DNA of 64,000 nucleotides from Pseudomonas sp. LS.1a (GTDB taxonomy: Bacteria > Pseudomonadota > Gammaproteobacteria > Pseudomonadales > Pseudomonadaceae): the NCBI RefSeq assembly GCF_022533585.1, contig NZ_CP092827.1, positions 660,001 to 724,000 of the forward strand. The letters are read 5' to 3'. Below are positions 19,631 through 28,987 of this stretch, piece by piece (the stretch's first letter is position 1; each line of letters opens with the position of its first letter). The notes under the pieces are model-generated. The model did not search any database and was not told the origin of the DNA. It was given only the letters and a program-made list of their open reading frames with translations. Made by a program: the position numbers and the translations under genes.

Positions 19631-22195
19631 ATGCGAATAGACCGTTTGACCAGCAAGCTGCAGCTTGCATTATCCGATGCCCAATCCCTGGCCGTTGGCA
19701 TGGACCACCCCGCCATCGAGCCCGTGCACCTGTTGCAGGCACTGCTCGAACAGCAGGGCGGTTCGATCAAGCCGCTGCTGATGCAGGTGGGCTTCGACAT
19801 CAACAGCCTGCGCCAGGCGCTGGTGAAAGAACTCGACCAGCTGCCGAAAATCCAGAACCCCACCGGCGACGTGAACATGTCGCAGGACCTGGCGCGCCTG
19901 CTCAACCAGGCCGACCGCCTGGCCCAGCAGAAGGGCGACCAGTTCATTTCCAGCGAGCTGGTGCTGCTGGCCGCCATGGACGAGAACAGCAAGCTCGGCA
20001 AGCTGTTGCTGGGCCAGGGCGTGAGCAAGAAAGCCCTGGAAAACGCCATCAACAACCTGCGTGGCGGCGCGGCCGTCAACGACGCCAATGCCGAGGAATC
20101 GCGCCAGGCGCTGGACAAGTACACCGTCGACCTGACCAAGCGTGCCGAAGAAGGCAAGCTGGACCCGGTGATCGGCCGTGACGACGAAATCCGCCGTACC
20201 GTGCAGGTGCTGCAACGCCGTACCAAGAACAACCCGGTGCTGATCGGTGAGCCAGGCGTAGGTAAAACCGCCATCGCCGAAGGCCTGGCCCAGCGCATCA
20301 TCAATGGTGAAGTGCCCGACGGCCTGAAGGGCAAGCGCCTGCTGGCGCTGGACATGGGCGCGCTGATTGCCGGTGCCAAGTACCGTGGTGAGTTCGAAGA
20401 ACGCCTCAAAGGCCTGCTGAACGAGCTGTCCAAGCAGGAAGGGCAGATCATCCTGTTCATCGACGAACTGCACACCATGGTCGGCGCCGGCAAAGGCGAG
20501 GGCGCCATGGACGCCGGCAACATGCTCAAGCCGGCCCTGGCCCGTGGCGAGCTGCACTGCGTTGGTGCCACCACGCTGAACGAGTACCGCCAGTTCATCG
20601 AGAAGGACGCAGCCCTGGAGCGCCGCTTCCAGAAGGTGCTGGTCGAGGAGCCGAGCGAGGAAGATACCATCGCCATCCTGCGTGGCCTGAAAGAGCGCTA
20701 TGAAGTGCACCACAAGGTGGCCATCACCGACGGCGCCATCATCGCTGCGGCCAAGCTCAGCCACCGCTACATCACCGACCGCCAGCTGCCGGACAAGGCC
20801 ATCGACCTGATCGACGAAGCGGCCAGCCGCATCCGTATGGAGATCGACTCCAAGCCGGAAGTGCTCGACCGCCTCGACCGTCGCCTGATCCAGCTGAAGG
20901 TGGAATCGCAGGCGCTGAAGAAGGAAGAAGACGAAGCGGCGAAAAAACGCCTGGAGAAGCTGACCGAGGAAATCGAGCGGCTGGAGCGTGAATACGCCGA
21001 CCTGGAAGAAATCTGGGCCTCCGAGAAGGCCGAGGTGCAAGGCTCGGCGCAGATCCAGCAAAAGATCGAACAGGCCCGCCAGGAGCTGGAAACCGCCCGT
21101 CGCAAAGGCGACCTGAGCCGCATGGCCGAGCTGCAGTACGGGGTGATCCCGGACCTGGAGCGCAGCCTGCAGATGGTCGACCAGCACGGCAAGACCGAGA
21201 ACCAGTTGCTGCGCAACAAGGTCACCGAGGAAGAAATTGCCGAAGTGGTGTCGAAGTGGACCGGTATTCCGGTGGCCAAGATGCTCGAAGGCGAGCGTGA
21301 AAAGCTGCTGAAGATGGAAGAGCTGCTGCACCAGCGCGTGATCGGCCAGAGCGAGGCGGTAACCGCCGTGGCCAACGCCGTGCGCCGTTCGCGTGCCGGG
21401 CTGTCCGACCCGAACCGGCCGAGTGGTTCGTTCATGTTCCTTGGCCCGACCGGGGTGGGCAAGACCGAGCTGTGCAAGGCGCTGGCCGAGTTCCTGTTCG
21501 ACACCGAAGAGGCGATGGTGCGCATCGACATGTCCGAGTTCATGGAGAAGCATTCCGTGGCTCGCCTGATCGGCGCCCCACCAGGCTATGTCGGGTATGA
21601 AGAGGGCGGTTACCTGACCGAGGCGGTACGGCGCAAGCCATACTCGGTGGTGCTGCTGGACGAGGTGGAGAAGGCCCACCCGGATGTGTTCAACGTGCTG
21701 CTGCAGGTGCTGGAAGACGGCCGCCTGACCGACAGCCACGGGCGCACCGTGGACTTCCGCAACACCGTGATCGTGATGACCTCCAACCTGGGCTCGGCGC
21801 AGATCCAGGAACTGGTGGGTGACCGCGAGGCACAGCGTGCGGCGGTGATGGATGCGGTGGGTTCGCACTTCCGTCCGGAGTTCATCAACCGTATCGACGA
21901 AGTGGTGGTGTTCGAGCCGCTGGGCCGTGAGCAGATTGCCGGCATTACCGAAATCCAGCTGGGCCGCCTGCGCAGCCGCCTGCTGGAGCGCGAACTGTCG
22001 CTGAGCCTGAGCCCGGAGGCGTTGGACAAGCTGATTGCCGTGGGTTACGACCCGGTGTACGGCGCACGGCCGCTGAAGCGTGCGATCCAGCGCTGGATCG
22101 AAAACCCGCTGGCGCAGTTGATCCTGGCAGGCAAGTTCATGCCGGGGACGGCGATTACCGCCAAGGTGGAAGGCGACGAAATCGTCTTTGGCTGA
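19631..22195 (+). CDS. clpB: ATP-dependent disaggregase ClpB
   Basis: 854 aa, the usual length. The N domain is followed by AAA1 (Walker [10 protein letters not shown] near 205, Walker [11 protein letters not shown]), the long coiled-coil middle domain rich in Glu/Lys (about 410-530), and AAA2 (Walker [11 protein letters not shown] near 605, Walker [14 protein letters not shown]). ClpB works with DnaK to resolubilise heat-aggregated proteins. The start follows the strong ribosome site AAAGGAAGG. It is monocistronic between a sigma-32-type promoter and an intrinsic terminator. Confidence 0.98.
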   Translation: MRIDRLTSKLQLALSDAQSLAVGMDHPAIEPVHLLQALLEQQGGSIKPLLMQVGFDINSLRQALVKELDQLPKIQNPTGDVNMSQDLARLLNQADRLAQQKGDQFISSELVLLAAMDENSKLGKLLLGQGVSKKALENAINNLRGGAAVNDANAEESRQALDKYTVDLTKRAEEGKLDPVIGRDDEIRRTVQVLQRRTKNNPVLIGEPGVGKTAIAEGLAQRIINGEVPDGLKGKRLLALDMGALIAGAKYRGEFEERLKGLLNELSKQEGQIILFIDELHTMVGAGKGEGAMDAGNMLKPALARGELHCVGATTLNEYRQFIEKDAALERRFQKVLVEEPSEEDTIAILRGLKERYEVHHKVAITDGAIIAAAKLSHRYITDRQLPDKAIDLIDEAASRIRMEIDSKPEVLDRLDRRLIQLKVESQALKKEEDEAAKKRLEKLTEEIERLEREYADLEEIWASEKAEVQGSAQIQQKIEQARQELETARRKGDLSRMAELQYGVIPDLERSLQMVDQHGKTENQLLRNKVTEEEIAEVVSKWTGIPVAKMLEGEREKLLKMEELLHQRVIGQSEAVTAVANAVRRSRAGLSDPNRPSGSFMFLGPTGVGKTELCKALAEFLFDTEEAMVRIDMSEFMEKHSVARLIGAPPGYVGYEEGGYLTEAVRRKPYSVVLLDEVEKAHPDVFNVLLQVLEDGRLTDSHGRTVDFRNTVIVMTSNLGSAQIQELVGDREAQRAAVMDAVGSHFRPEFINRIDEVVVFEPLGREQIAGITEIQLGRLRSRLLERELSLSLSPEALDKLIAVGYDPVYGARPLKRAIQRWIENPLAQLILAGKFMPGTAITAKVEGDEIVFG

Positions 22196-22209
22196 TTTGT
22201 TGCACCATG

Positions 22210-22236
22210 AGCCCCGCATCTGCGGGGCTTTTTTTT
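22210..22236 (+). terminator. Intrinsic terminator of clpB
   Basis: The stem AGCCCCGCA / TGCGGGGCT is followed by eight T residues, 14 bp after the clpB stop. Confidence 0.92.
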
Positions 22237-22240
22237 GCCT

Positions 22241-22344
22241 GTGCCGGCCCCTTCGCGGGTAAACCCGCTCCCACAGGATTACCTACCGCTCAAAGGCCTG
22301 TGCAGTACCTGTGGGAGCGGGTTTACCCGCGAAGAGGCCGGCAC
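22241..22344. repeat. Long inverted REP pair
   Basis: Two REP copies at 22241-22276 and 22309-22344 face each other. Their outer arms GTGCCGGCC / GGCCGGCAC and inner REP cores are inversely matched with one mismatch seen, so the whole 104 bp can fold as one hairpin. Confidence 0.88.
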
Positions 22345-22410
22345 AGCCCCAGCAAATCCGGGTCTTTCCAGCCTTCCTGGATAACTTGCTGAAATTTTTG
22401 AAATTTTTGC

Positions 22411-22439
22411 TTGCATCTAAAATCGAGTGCCCCTAATAT
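22411..22439 (+). promoter_or_regulatory. Candidate upstream promoter of the tRNA cluster
   Basis: TTGCAT (22411-22416), 17 bp, then TAATAT (22434-22439). The region before it is AT-rich with a tandem GAAATTTTT repeat (from 22391) that could act as an UP element. A small hairpin, AACTTAC/GTAAGTT, at 22495-22514 lies between this and the second promoter. Confidence 0.5.
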
Positions 22440-22530
22440 ACGCCGCGTTGTCAGGCACTAAGCGAATCACCAGCAACACCGGTGACCGCAAAACAACTTA
22501 CAAATCAGTAAGTTGAATGAAAAAAAGTGG

Positions 22531-22558
22531 TTGACAAGCAAAACGAAGAATGTAGAAT
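22531..22558 (+). promoter_or_regulatory. Promoter of the tRNA cluster
   Basis: A perfect TTGACA (22531-22536), a 16-bp spacer, and TAGAAT (22553-22558) are followed by a GC-rich GCCGGCC discriminator, the pattern of stringently controlled stable-RNA promoters. It lies about 95 bp before tRNA-Asn. Confidence 0.75.
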
Positions 22559-22652
22559 AGCCGGCCTCAGCAGCTGCAACGCGAAAGCGGATAGCCAAAG
22601 AGACCGAAGCTAACACAAGCTTCGAAGCTGTAAAGATGTACCGAAGTTCAGT

Positions 22653-22728
22653 TCCGCGATAGCTCAGTCGGTAGAGCAAATGACTGTTAATCATTGGGTC
22701 CCTGGTTCGAGTCCAGGTCGCGGAGCCA
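22653..22728 (+). tRNA. tRNA-Asn (GUU)
   Basis: 76 nt with acceptor arms TCCGCGA / TCGCGGA, anticodon loop CTGTTAA (anticodon GTT), T arm GGTTCGAGTCC and encoded CCA end. Confidence 0.97.
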
Positions 22729-22732
22729 ATCT

Positions 22733-22809
22733 CGGGGTGTAGCGCAGTCCGGTAGCGCGCCTGCTTTGGGAGCAGGATGTCAGGAGTTCGAATCCCCTCA
22801 CCCCGACCA
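22733..22809 (+). tRNA. tRNA-Pro (UGG), first copy
   Basis: 77 nt with acceptor arms CGGGGTG / CACCCCG, anticodon loop TTTGGGA (anticodon TGG), T arm GAGTTCGAATC and encoded CCA. The copy at 22939 appears identical. Confidence 0.97.
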
Positions 22810-22815
22810 TTTTCC

Positions 22816-22891
22816 GGGTCGTTAGCTCAGTTGGTAGAGCAGTTGGCTTTTAACCAATTGGTCGTAGGTTCGAATCCTACACGACCCACCA
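22816..22891 (+). tRNA. tRNA-Lys (UUU), first copy
   Basis: 76 nt with acceptor arms GGGTCGT / ACGACCC, anticodon loop CTTTTAA (anticodon TTT), T arm GGTTCGAATCC and encoded CCA. Confidence 0.97.
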
Positions 22892-22894
22892 TGT

Positions 22895-22927
22895 AAAAAG
22901 GGCATCTCAAGCGAGATGCCCTTTTTC
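22895..22927 (+). terminator. Intrinsic terminator after the first Pro-Lys pair
   Basis: The stem AAAAGGGCATCTC / GAGATGCCCTTTTT closes the first tRNA transcript. Read-through would be needed for the second pair, as no clear promoter separates them. Confidence 0.88.
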
Positions 22928-22938
22928 TTTAAGTATCA

Positions 22939-23015
22939 CGGGGTGTAGCGCAGTCCGGTAGCGCGCCTGCTTTGGGAGCAGGATGTCAGGAGTTCGAATC
23001 CCCTCACCCCGACCA
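22939..23015 (+). tRNA. tRNA-Pro (UGG), second copy
   Basis: 77 nt, reading as identical to the first tRNA-Pro, 206 bp further on. It is part of a tandem duplication of the Pro-Lys unit. Confidence 0.97.
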
Positions 23016-23020
23016 TTTCC

Positions 23021-23096
23021 GGGTCGTTAGCTCAGTTGGTAGAGCAGTTGGCTTTTAACCAATTGGTCGTAGGTTCGAATCCTACACGACCCACCA
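23021..23096 (+). tRNA. tRNA-Lys (UUU), second copy
   Basis: 76 nt, reading as identical to the first tRNA-Lys. The spacer to its tRNA-Pro is one base shorter than in the first unit. Confidence 0.97.
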
Positions 23097-23098
23097 TG

Positions 23099-23135
23099 AA
23101 AAAAAGGGCATCTCCAATGAGATGCCCTTTTTTTT
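23099..23135 (+). terminator. Intrinsic terminator after the second Pro-Lys pair
   Basis: AAAAAGGGCATCTC, a short loop and GAGATGCCC are followed by nine T residues. The stem is the same as in the first terminator with a changed loop, so the terminator was duplicated with the tRNAs. Confidence 0.9.
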
Positions 23136-23174
23136 GCCTGGCAGAATTGTGAGCCTGCATTGCGCGCGGTCGTT

Positions 23175-23200
23175 TGTGGGAGCGGCCTTGTATCGCGAAA
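23175..23200. repeat. REP-type element (partial)
   Basis: GTGGGAGCGGCCTTGTATCGC followed by GAAA matches the GTGGGAGCGGCC variant of the REP family, without its second arm. Confidence 0.7.
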
Positions 23201-23217
23201 GGGGCGCAAAGCGCCCC
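23198..23217 (-). terminator. Candidate terminator of ndh
   Basis: On the minus strand GGGGCGC, a TTT loop and GCGCCCC are followed by TTT. The hairpin starts 16 bp after the ndh stop. The T run is short. Confidence 0.5.
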
Positions 23218-23232
23218 CGGCAATCTTCAGTG

Positions 23233-24528
23233 TCAGTGCAACTTCAACCTAGGCTCGGTACCCCGGCCAATCTTGCTACCCAGCATCATCAACGCCGTGC
23301 GGAAGAACCCGTACAACGCCATCTGGTGCATCCGGTACAGCGACACATAGAACATCCGCGCCAGCCACCCTTCAAGCTTCACGCTGCCCATCAGGTTACC
23401 CATCAGGTTGCCCACCGCCGAGAAGCGTGACAGCGACACCAGCGAACCGTAGTCCTTGTACTCATAGGTCGGCAGCGGCTTGTTCTCCAGTCGCGCCTTC
23501 AAACTCTGCGCCAGCATCGAAGCCTGCTGGTGCGCCGCCTGGGCGCGTGGCGGCACGTTGCGGTCGCTACCCGGTTGCGGGCAGGCGGCGCAGTCACCGA
23601 AGGCAAAGATGTTGTCGTCGCGGGTGGTCTGCAGGGTAGGGCGCACCACCAGCTGGTTGATGCGGTTGGTTTCCAGGCCATCGATGTCCTTGAGGAAACC
23701 CGGCGCACGGATACCTGCGGCCCACACCTTCAGGCTGGCCTGGATCACTTCACCGTCTTTGGTTTTCAGACCATCCTCGGTCACTTCACTGACGGCGGCG
23801 TTGGTCATCACCTTCACCCCGAGTTTTTCCAGGGTCTTGTGCACCGGTACGCTGATGCGCTCTGGCAGCGCCGGCAAAACGCGCGGGCCCGCCTCGATAA
23901 TGGTGATGTGCATGTCCTTGGGCTGGATGCGGTCCAGGCCATAGGCCGCCAGTTCGTGCGCCGCGTGGTGCAGTTCGGCTGCCAGTTCCACACCGGTGGC
24001 ACCGGCACCGACGATGGCCACGCTGATTTTCTCGCTGGCCACATCACCGGCATGGGCACGCAGGTAGTGGTTGAGCAACTGCTGGTGGAAACGCTCGGCC
24101 TGCTTGCGGGTGTCGAGGAACAGGCAGTGCTGCGCCGCGCCCAGGGTGCCGAAGTCGTTGGTGTTGGAACCCACGGCAATGACCAGGGTGTCGTAGCCCA
24201 GGGTGCGCGCAGGCAGCAGCTCGCGGCCCTCTTCATCGAGGGTGGCGGCCAGTTGAATCTGTTTGCCTTCACGGTCCAGGCCGCTCATGCGCCCCAGCTG
24301 GAAGTTGAAGTGGTTCCACTTGGCCTGGGCCACGTAGTTCAGTTCGTCTTCCGAGGAGTTCAGCGAGCCGGCGGCCACTTCGTGCAGCAGCGGTTTCCAG
24401 ATGTGCGTGAGGTTGGCGTCGACCAGGGTGATTTCGGCCTGCTTGCGCTTGCCCAGGCTTTTACCCAGGCGGGTCGCCAGTTCCAGGCCGCCGGCGCCGC
24501 CGCCGACAATCACGATGCGATGAGTCAT
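23233..24528 (-). CDS. ndh: Type II NADH dehydrogenase
   Basis: 431 aa. The N terminus HRIVIVGGGAGGLELATRLG binds FAD, and a second Rossmann motif, VAIVGAGATGVELAAELHH (about residues 168-186), binds NADH. The C terminus has the membrane-associating region of NDH-2. The enzyme passes electrons from NADH to quinone at the inner face of the membrane without pumping protons. Two small conserved genes (DUF3094 and DUF1780) lie upstream on the same strand. Confidence 0.94.
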   Translation of the reverse strand: MTHRIVIVGGGAGGLELATRLGKSLGKRKQAEITLVDANLTHIWKPLLHEVAAGSLNSSEDELNYVAQAKWNHFNFQLGRMSGLDREGKQIQLAATLDEEGRELLPARTLGYDTLVIAVGSNTNDFGTLGAAQHCLFLDTRKQAERFHQQLLNHYLRAHAGDVASEKISVAIVGAGATGVELAAELHHAAHELAAYGLDRIQPKDMHITIIEAGPRVLPALPERISVPVHKTLEKLGVKVMTNAAVSEVTEDGLKTKDGEVIQASLKVWAAGIRAPGFLKDIDGLETNRINQLVVRPTLQTTRDDNIFAFGDCAACPQPGSDRNVPPRAQAAHQQASMLAQSLKARLENKPLPTYEYKDYGSLVSLSRFSAVGNLMGNLMGSVKLEGWLARMFYVSLYRMHQMALYGFFRTALMMLGSKIGRGTEPRLKLH

Positions 24529-24612
24529 GGGGATATCTCATAAGGTTTACGGAATTCGTGGCCCCGGGGGCCGGCCGCAAACTGCACGAGGGGAGGGCGA
24601 GCGCGAAGCAGC

Positions 24613-24786
24613 TCATAGCACCAGTCCACTGAGCAGGCGGCTGATGAGACCCAACCCGATGGTCACGGCCACCACCAGCACAAGGAGCAGCCACGGCCGG
24701 AAGGGCCTGCGCTCGACTTGGTGCTGGGGGGCTCGCAGATACTCATCGACACGACGCTGATCTTCCGGATTCAGGCGGCTGGTCAT
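24613..24786 (-). CDS. DUF3094 small membrane protein
   Basis: 57 aa, MTSRLNPEDQRRVDEYL at the start, then a basic stretch QVERRPFRPW and a single C-terminal membrane helix (LLLVLVVAVTIGLGLISRLL). The start with NPEDQRRVDEYL is typical of the Pseudomonas DUF3094 family that neighbours ndh. Function is unknown. The gene is shorter than common ORF-length cut-offs. Confidence 0.8.
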   Translation of the reverse strand: MTSRLNPEDQRRVDEYLRAPQHQVERRPFRPWLLLVLVVAVTIGLGLISRLLSGLVL

Positions 24787-24919
24787 GGTGGGGCCTCGTC
24801 AGGTAGACGTTTGTGACTGCGTAAACGCTACAGCGTTCACGCAAGCGCTTGAAACAAATGATAAGGCTTTCTATCTCTGGCGCCGAGTGTACGCCATCGC
24901 AAACACTCGCTGCAGTGGA

Positions 24920-25549
24920 TCAAAGACTGATGCCCACATCGAAAACAATGCTGCGGCCCAGGTTGCCACGCAGGAAGTCCGGCGCGTCGGGGTGGGCGAA
25001 CAGCACCCGGGCAAAGGTCGGCCCCACCAGCGACAGCGAGCGCCAGCCCTGGCGCAGGTATTCGGTGGGCGGCGGGAAGTGGGTGTTGAGGTCGAGCACT
25101 TCGCGCTTGAGGCTGGCGAAGGCAATGATGTCCAGCTCGTTCAGCTCCAGCCCGCGCTCCCGGTAGTTGTGCGCCTTCTTGCGCAAGGTCGGCGCCAGGC
25201 GCCCCAGCAGCTCGGTGGCACTGATGCGCCGCGGGCGCGCTTCGCGGCGTACCAGCTGCGCCAGGGAAAACGCACTGCGCCGGCGCTGCAGTTCTTCGCG
25301 CCATTCATCGTTGAGCCGGCGGCCCTCGTCGAGCACGAAAAACACCTCGAAAGCCGCGTCGCGGAACAGCACGTCTGGTGGTTCCTGCCCGGCCGGGGTG
25401 AAGTCCTCGCTGCGGTAGGGGATGTTCAGCCCCTGCAACAGGCGTTGGCACACCCAACGCTCCCGCTCCCACTTGCGGGCGTTGGAGAGAAAGGCATTGG
25501 CTTGCTCCGCCTGGATGGTAAGCAGGCGCAGGTAGTCTGAGTCATCCAT
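24920..25549 (-). CDS. DUF1780 family protein
   Basis: 209 aa, soluble, no signal sequence. It begins MDDSDYLRLLTIQAEQANAFL and contains DVLFRDAAFEVFFVLDEGRRLNDEWREEL. I recognise it as the conserved Pseudomonas DUF1780 family found beside yacG-coaE-pilD and ndh; no biochemical role is known to me. It is transcribed in the same direction as DUF3094 and ndh, with a gap of about 130 bp. Confidence 0.78.
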   Translation of the reverse strand: MDDSDYLRLLTIQAEQANAFLSNARKWERERWVCQRLLQGLNIPYRSEDFTPAGQEPPDVLFRDAAFEVFFVLDEGRRLNDEWREELQRRRSAFSLAQLVRREARPRRISATELLGRLAPTLRKKAHNYRERGLELNELDIIAFASLKREVLDLNTHFPPPTEYLRQGWRSLSLVGPTFARVLFAHPDAPDFLRGNLGRSIVFDVGISL

Positions 25550-25604
25550 GCAGACAAGCTTAGCCGCTAATCGATGACGATAAGATGCTGTTTGTGCGCA
25601 GAAA

Positions 25605-26036
25605 TCAGCTCAGCACCGGCCACTGCTGCACCACCCCAAGCAGATGCACCAGGCCAAACCCCAGGCAGATCAGCGAACTGACCACAATGAAACGCCGCGA
25701 ACGCCCGGTGCCCGCCAGCAACAGGGGCCCCAACAGGCCACGCATCAGGTACACCAGGGTGATCAGGCAGATGGCCGGCAGCAGCAAGGGCAGCCGTCCG
25801 ATGGCCCCGGCAGCTGACAGCGCATAGGCCGACCAGGCCAGCAGCACGCAGGCGATGGCTGCCGTGATCAGCCCCGGATACCAGCGGCCCTTTTCGGCAG
25901 CCACGGCCATGCGCTCACCGGCGCCGAACAACCGGTACCAGCGCGGCCCGACGGCGATGATGGCCAGGTGAAGTACGCCGATGATGGCGTTGAGGGCTGC
26001 TGCCAGCAGCAGGGCGAGGTTGATTCCTTCCGGCAT
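25605..26036 (-). CDS. Small four-helix inner-membrane protein, unknown function
   Basis: 143 aa from the ATG at 26036, which has AGGAAG eight bases upstream. An in-frame ATG at 26054 lacks a ribosome site. Four hydrophobic segments are visible: LALLLAAALNAIIGVLHLA, GLITAAIACVLLAWSAYAL, LPLLLPAICLITLVYLM and RFIVVSSLICLGFGLVHLL. Conserved arrangements of this kind occur in Pseudomonas; I do not recognise a function. Confidence 0.7.
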   Translation of the reverse strand: MPEGINLALLLAAALNAIIGVLHLAIIAVGPRWYRLFGAGERMAVAAEKGRWYPGLITAAIACVLLAWSAYALSAAGAIGRLPLLLPAICLITLVYLMRGLLGPLLLAGTGRSRRFIVVSSLICLGFGLVHLLGVVQQWPVLS

Positions 26037-26121
26037 GAGCAATGCTTCCTGCATCGTATGAAGGCGCTAGCCTAGCGCAACCGAATGAAACGGAGAATGG
26101 GTGTAGACTCGCGTTATCCAC

Positions 26122-26829
26122 ATGGCTGCAAGGGGTATTCGTCAGGTGATCAGCGCGCAGGTGTTGTCCGGCACCACCCTTACGCTTGGCTGGCTGGGTT
26201 ATGTGCCGTTGCTGGTCTGGGCGGTCAGCCGGGTTGGCTGGGTTGAGCTGTTCACTGACCGGCGCCGCCAGCATCTGCTGTTTGGCACGGTGTTCTGCCT
26301 GTTTGCGCTGTGGCTGGTGCGGCGCGATTTCGATACCGGGGTGTCGTACCACTTCATTGGCATGACGGCGGTCACGCTGTTGCTGGACTGGCCACTGGCG
26401 GTGCTGGGTGGGTTCATGGCCCAGCTTGGCTTGCTGGTGCTGGGGCGCCAGGACCTGGCGGCGCTGGGGGTGAATGGCTTGTTGCTGGTTGGCCTGCCGG
26501 TGCTGATAGCCGAGGCGTGCGCGATAGCGGTCGAGCGCGCCCAGCCGCGAAACCTGTTTGTGTATATCTTCTGTTCAGGGTTCTTCCCGGCGGCACTGAC
26601 GGTGCTGGCCTGCCTGTCGGTCGGGCTGGGGCTGTTGTGGCTGGACGGGCGCTTCGCCATGCCGGAGTGGCTCAGCGACTTTGTCGGCTACCTGTGGCTG
26701 ATGATGTTCCCCGAAGCGTTCATCAACGGCACGGTGATCAGTGCGCTGGTGGTGTTTTGCCCGGAGTGGCTGGAAACCTTCAACCGCACGCGGTATCTGC
26801 AGGCACCGTGGAAGGAGGATGAGCGGTGA
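26122..26829 (+). CDS. Multi-helix membrane protein, energy-coupling-factor permease-like
   Basis: 235 aa with about six hydrophobic segments. The pattern, including HFIGMTAVTLLLDWPLAVLGG and the NGTVISALVVF stretch near the C terminus, resembles the CbiM/energy-coupling-factor permease family annotated in Pseudomonas. No ATPase or partner gene is adjacent, so a transport role is uncertain. Its last 25 codons are the start of a 167-bp unit repeated three times downstream. Confidence 0.65.
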   Translation: MAARGIRQVISAQVLSGTTLTLGWLGYVPLLVWAVSRVGWVELFTDRRRQHLLFGTVFCLFALWLVRRDFDTGVSYHFIGMTAVTLLLDWPLAVLGGFMAQLGLLVLGRQDLAALGVNGLLLVGLPVLIAEACAIAVERAQPRNLFVYIFCSGFFPAALTVLACLSVGLGLLWLDGRFAMPEWLSDFVGYLWLMMFPEAFINGTVISALVVFCPEWLETFNRTRYLQAPWKEDER

Positions 26830-27254
26830 TTTTGTGGCGGCTGTACTGGCCCTTTCGCGGGTAAACCCGCTCCCACAGGTGCTGCACCAGCCTTGAAAGC
26901 CGTGAGGTCTCTGTGGGAGTGTTTTGCCTGGAGTGGCTGGAAACCTTCAACCGCACGCGGTATCTGCAGGCACCGTGGAAGGAGGATGAGCGGTGATTTT
27001 GTGGCGGCTGTGCTGGCCCTTTCGCGGGTAAACCCGCTCCCACAGGTGCTGCACCAGCCTTGAAAGCCGTGAGGTCTCTGTGGGAGTGTTTTGCCTGGAG
27101 TGGCTGGAAACCTTCAACCGCACGCGGTATCTGCAGGCGCCGTGGAAGGAGGATTAGCGGTGATTTTGTGGCGGCTGTGCTGGCCCTTTCGCGGGTAAAC
27201 CCGCTCCCACAGGTACTGCACAAGCCTTGAAGGCCGTGAGGTCCCTGTGGGAGC
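26754..27254. repeat. Three tandem 167-bp repeats carrying a gene 3' end and a REP
   Basis: The units start at 26754, 26921 and 27088 with GTTTTGCC, and the period is exactly 167 bp. Each holds the last codons of the upstream membrane-protein gene (ending at PWKEDER or an equivalent stop), a REP palindrome (TTCGCGGGTAAACCCGCTCC) and a spacer. Copies 2 and 3 are orphan 3' coding fragments without a gene in front. Copy 3 differs at a few bases (for instance GATTAG where the others have GATGAG). A full REP at 27245-27275 follows. Confidence 0.92.
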
Positions 27255-27298
27255 GGGTTCACCCGCGAAAGGGCCCTGAAGGGCACCTTGTTATCGGC

Positions 27299-27499
27299 TC
27301 AATGCCGCGGCTCCAGGTCCCCCGAATACAGTTCATCCTCGGAATCTTCCGCCCCCGGAATCTTGTGCTCCTCCGCCGCCCAGGCCCCCAGGTCGATCAG
27401 CTTGCAGCGGTCCGAACAGAACGGCCGGAACGGGCTTTTCTCGTGCCATTCCACAGGTGCGCCACAGGTCGGGCAATCGACGGTCAATGGCTGGCTCAT
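27299..27499 (-). CDS. yacG: DNA gyrase inhibitor YacG
   Basis: 66 aa zinc-binding protein. The four cysteines are in CPTCGAP (9 and 12) and [14 protein letters not shown] (28 and 32), the YacG signature. YacG binds GyrB and blocks DNA binding by gyrase in E. coli. The start overlaps the coaE stop by 4 bp. Confidence 0.94.
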   Translation of the reverse strand: MSQPLTVDCPTCGAPVEWHEKSPFRPFCSDRCKLIDLGAWAAEEHKIPGAEDSEDELYSGDLEPRH

Positions 27500-28119
27500 G
27501 GCTGGCCTCCTCGTAAAGTCAGGTAAAAGTGGTGCAGGCGGTCAATCTGCTCATGCAGCGCGGCCAGGTCGCCGTCATTGACCACCACATCATCGGCATG
27601 GCGCAGGCGCTCCTCGCGGGCCAGCTGGGCCTTGAGAATGGCCTGCACCTGCTCGGCGCTGGTGTTGTCACGCGCCAGGGTACGCGCCACCTGCAGCTCC
27701 TGCGGCGCATCGATCACCAGCACCCGCTGGGTTTTCTGGTGCTGCCCCGACTCAATCAGCAGCGGCGACACATACACCGCATAGGGCGACTGCGCCTTGG
27801 CCAGGTAGCTGAAAATTTCCTGCCCGATCAACGGGTGCAGCAATTGCTCCAGCCATTTGCGCTGCGCCGGGTCGGCGAAGATCAGCTGGCGCAGGGCGGC
27901 ACGATCGAGTTGGCCGTCCGCCTGCAGCACGCCGGCACCGAAGCGCTCGACGATGCTGGCCAGGGCCGGGCGGCCAGGCTCGACCACCCAGCGCGCCGCC
28001 TGGTCGGCATCGACCAGGTGCACGCCAAGCTCGACGAAACGCTCGGCAGCGGCGCTCTTGCCGCTACCAATGCCGCCGGTAAGGCCGAGAATCCAGGGGG
28101 TAAAGGCCGCAGTGGTCAT
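27496..28119 (-). CDS. coaE: Dephospho-CoA kinase
   Basis: 207 aa. The P-loop [17 protein letters not shown] is near residue 13, and the [13 protein letters not shown] motif follows. CoaE performs the last step of coenzyme A synthesis, phosphorylating the 3'-hydroxyl of dephospho-CoA. It is part of the pilC-pilD-coaE-yacG operon; its ATG overlaps the pilD TGA by one base. Confidence 0.97.
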   Translation of the reverse strand: MTTAAFTPWILGLTGGIGSGKSAAAERFVELGVHLVDADQAARWVVEPGRPALASIVERFGAGVLQADGQLDRAALRQLIFADPAQRKWLEQLLHPLIGQEIFSYLAKAQSPYAVYVSPLLIESGQHQKTQRVLVIDAPQELQVARTLARDNTSAEQVQAILKAQLAREERLRHADDVVVNDGDLAALHEQIDRLHHFYLTLRGGQP

Positions 28120-28985
28120 CAGAATCCAAGCAGTTGTGTGTATGAAGCGTATATTTCATCACCCCAGAGCACGGCAATCCACCCCGCAATCGCCAGATAA
28201 GGGCCGAACGGGATCGCCGTGCCCATGGCATGCCGGCGCAGACGCAGCAGGCACAGCCCCGCCAGCGCCCCCACCACCGACGACAGCAGCAGGGTCACCG
28301 GCAACACCTGCCAGCCACCCCAGGCCCCGATCAGCGCCATCAGCTTGAAGTCGCCATAGCCCATGCCCTCCTTGCCGGTGACCAGCTTGAACAGCCAGTA
28401 CACCGTCCACAGGCTGAGGTAGCCGGCCACCGCGCCCCACAGCGCACTGGTCAGCGGGACGTAGAGGCCGAAAGCGTTGACGATCAGCCCCAGCCACAGC
28501 ATTGGCAGCACCAGCACATCCGGCAGCAGCTGGTGCTCGGCATCGATCAGGCTCAGGGCCAGCAGGCACCAGGTCAGCGGCAGTGCCAGCAAGGCCTCGG
28601 GCGAAGCCCCAAAGCGCCAGGCCACCACCAGCGACAGCAGCGCGCTGGCCACCTCCACCAACGGGTAGCGCGGGCTGATGCGGGTTTTGCAGGCTGAGCA
28701 ACGCCCGCGCAAGGCCAGGTAGCTGATGACCGGAATGTTCTCCCACGCGCGAATCCGATGCGCGCAATGCGGGCAGCGCGAGGCGGGTAGCCACAGGTCG
28801 AAACGCTCGTGTGGCGTGGTCGGCAACCCCAATACCTCCTGGGCCTCACGCTGCCATTGCCGCTCCAGCATGATCGGCAGGCGGTACACCAGCACATTGA
28901 GAAAGCTGCCCACCAGCAGGCCGAGCACGCCGGCCAGGGTGAGGAAGTACGCCGGCTGCTCAGCCAGTAAAGTCCATAGAGTCAT
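28119..28985 (-). CDS. pilD: Prepilin peptidase / N-methyltransferase PilD
   Basis: 288 aa. The N-terminal cytoplasmic loop has the zinc tetrad CPHC ... CSAC, and about seven membrane segments follow. The catalytic aspartates are in [12 protein letters not shown] and [16 protein letters not shown] (the GxGD-type motif). PilD cleaves prepilins after glycine and methylates the new N terminus; the pilins at 12.7-14.9 kb and at 30.4 kb are likely substrates, as are type II secretion pseudopilins elsewhere. It starts 2 bp after the pilC stop. Confidence 0.96.
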   Translation of the reverse strand: MTLWTLLAEQPAYFLTLAGVLGLLVGSFLNVLVYRLPIMLERQWQREAQEVLGLPTTPHERFDLWLPASRCPHCAHRIRAWENIPVISYLALRGRCSACKTRISPRYPLVEVASALLSLVVAWRFGASPEALLALPLTWCLLALSLIDAEHQLLPDVLVLPMLWLGLIVNAFGLYVPLTSALWGAVAGYLSLWTVYWLFKLVTGKEGMGYGDFKLMALIGAWGGWQVLPVTLLLSSVVGALAGLCLLRLRRHAMGTAIPFGPYLAIAGWIAVLWGDEIYASYTQLLGF

Positions 28986-28987
28986 GT

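Noticed and set aside
19670..22219. An 849-codon open frame antisense to clpB
   Set aside because: Shadow frame of a high-GC gene; its sequence is low-complexity His/Gln/Leu-rich without family motifs.
26754..27254. CRISPR array
   Set aside because: The 167-bp units are contiguous copies with coding sequence and a REP, not short repeats with unique spacers, and there are no cas genes.
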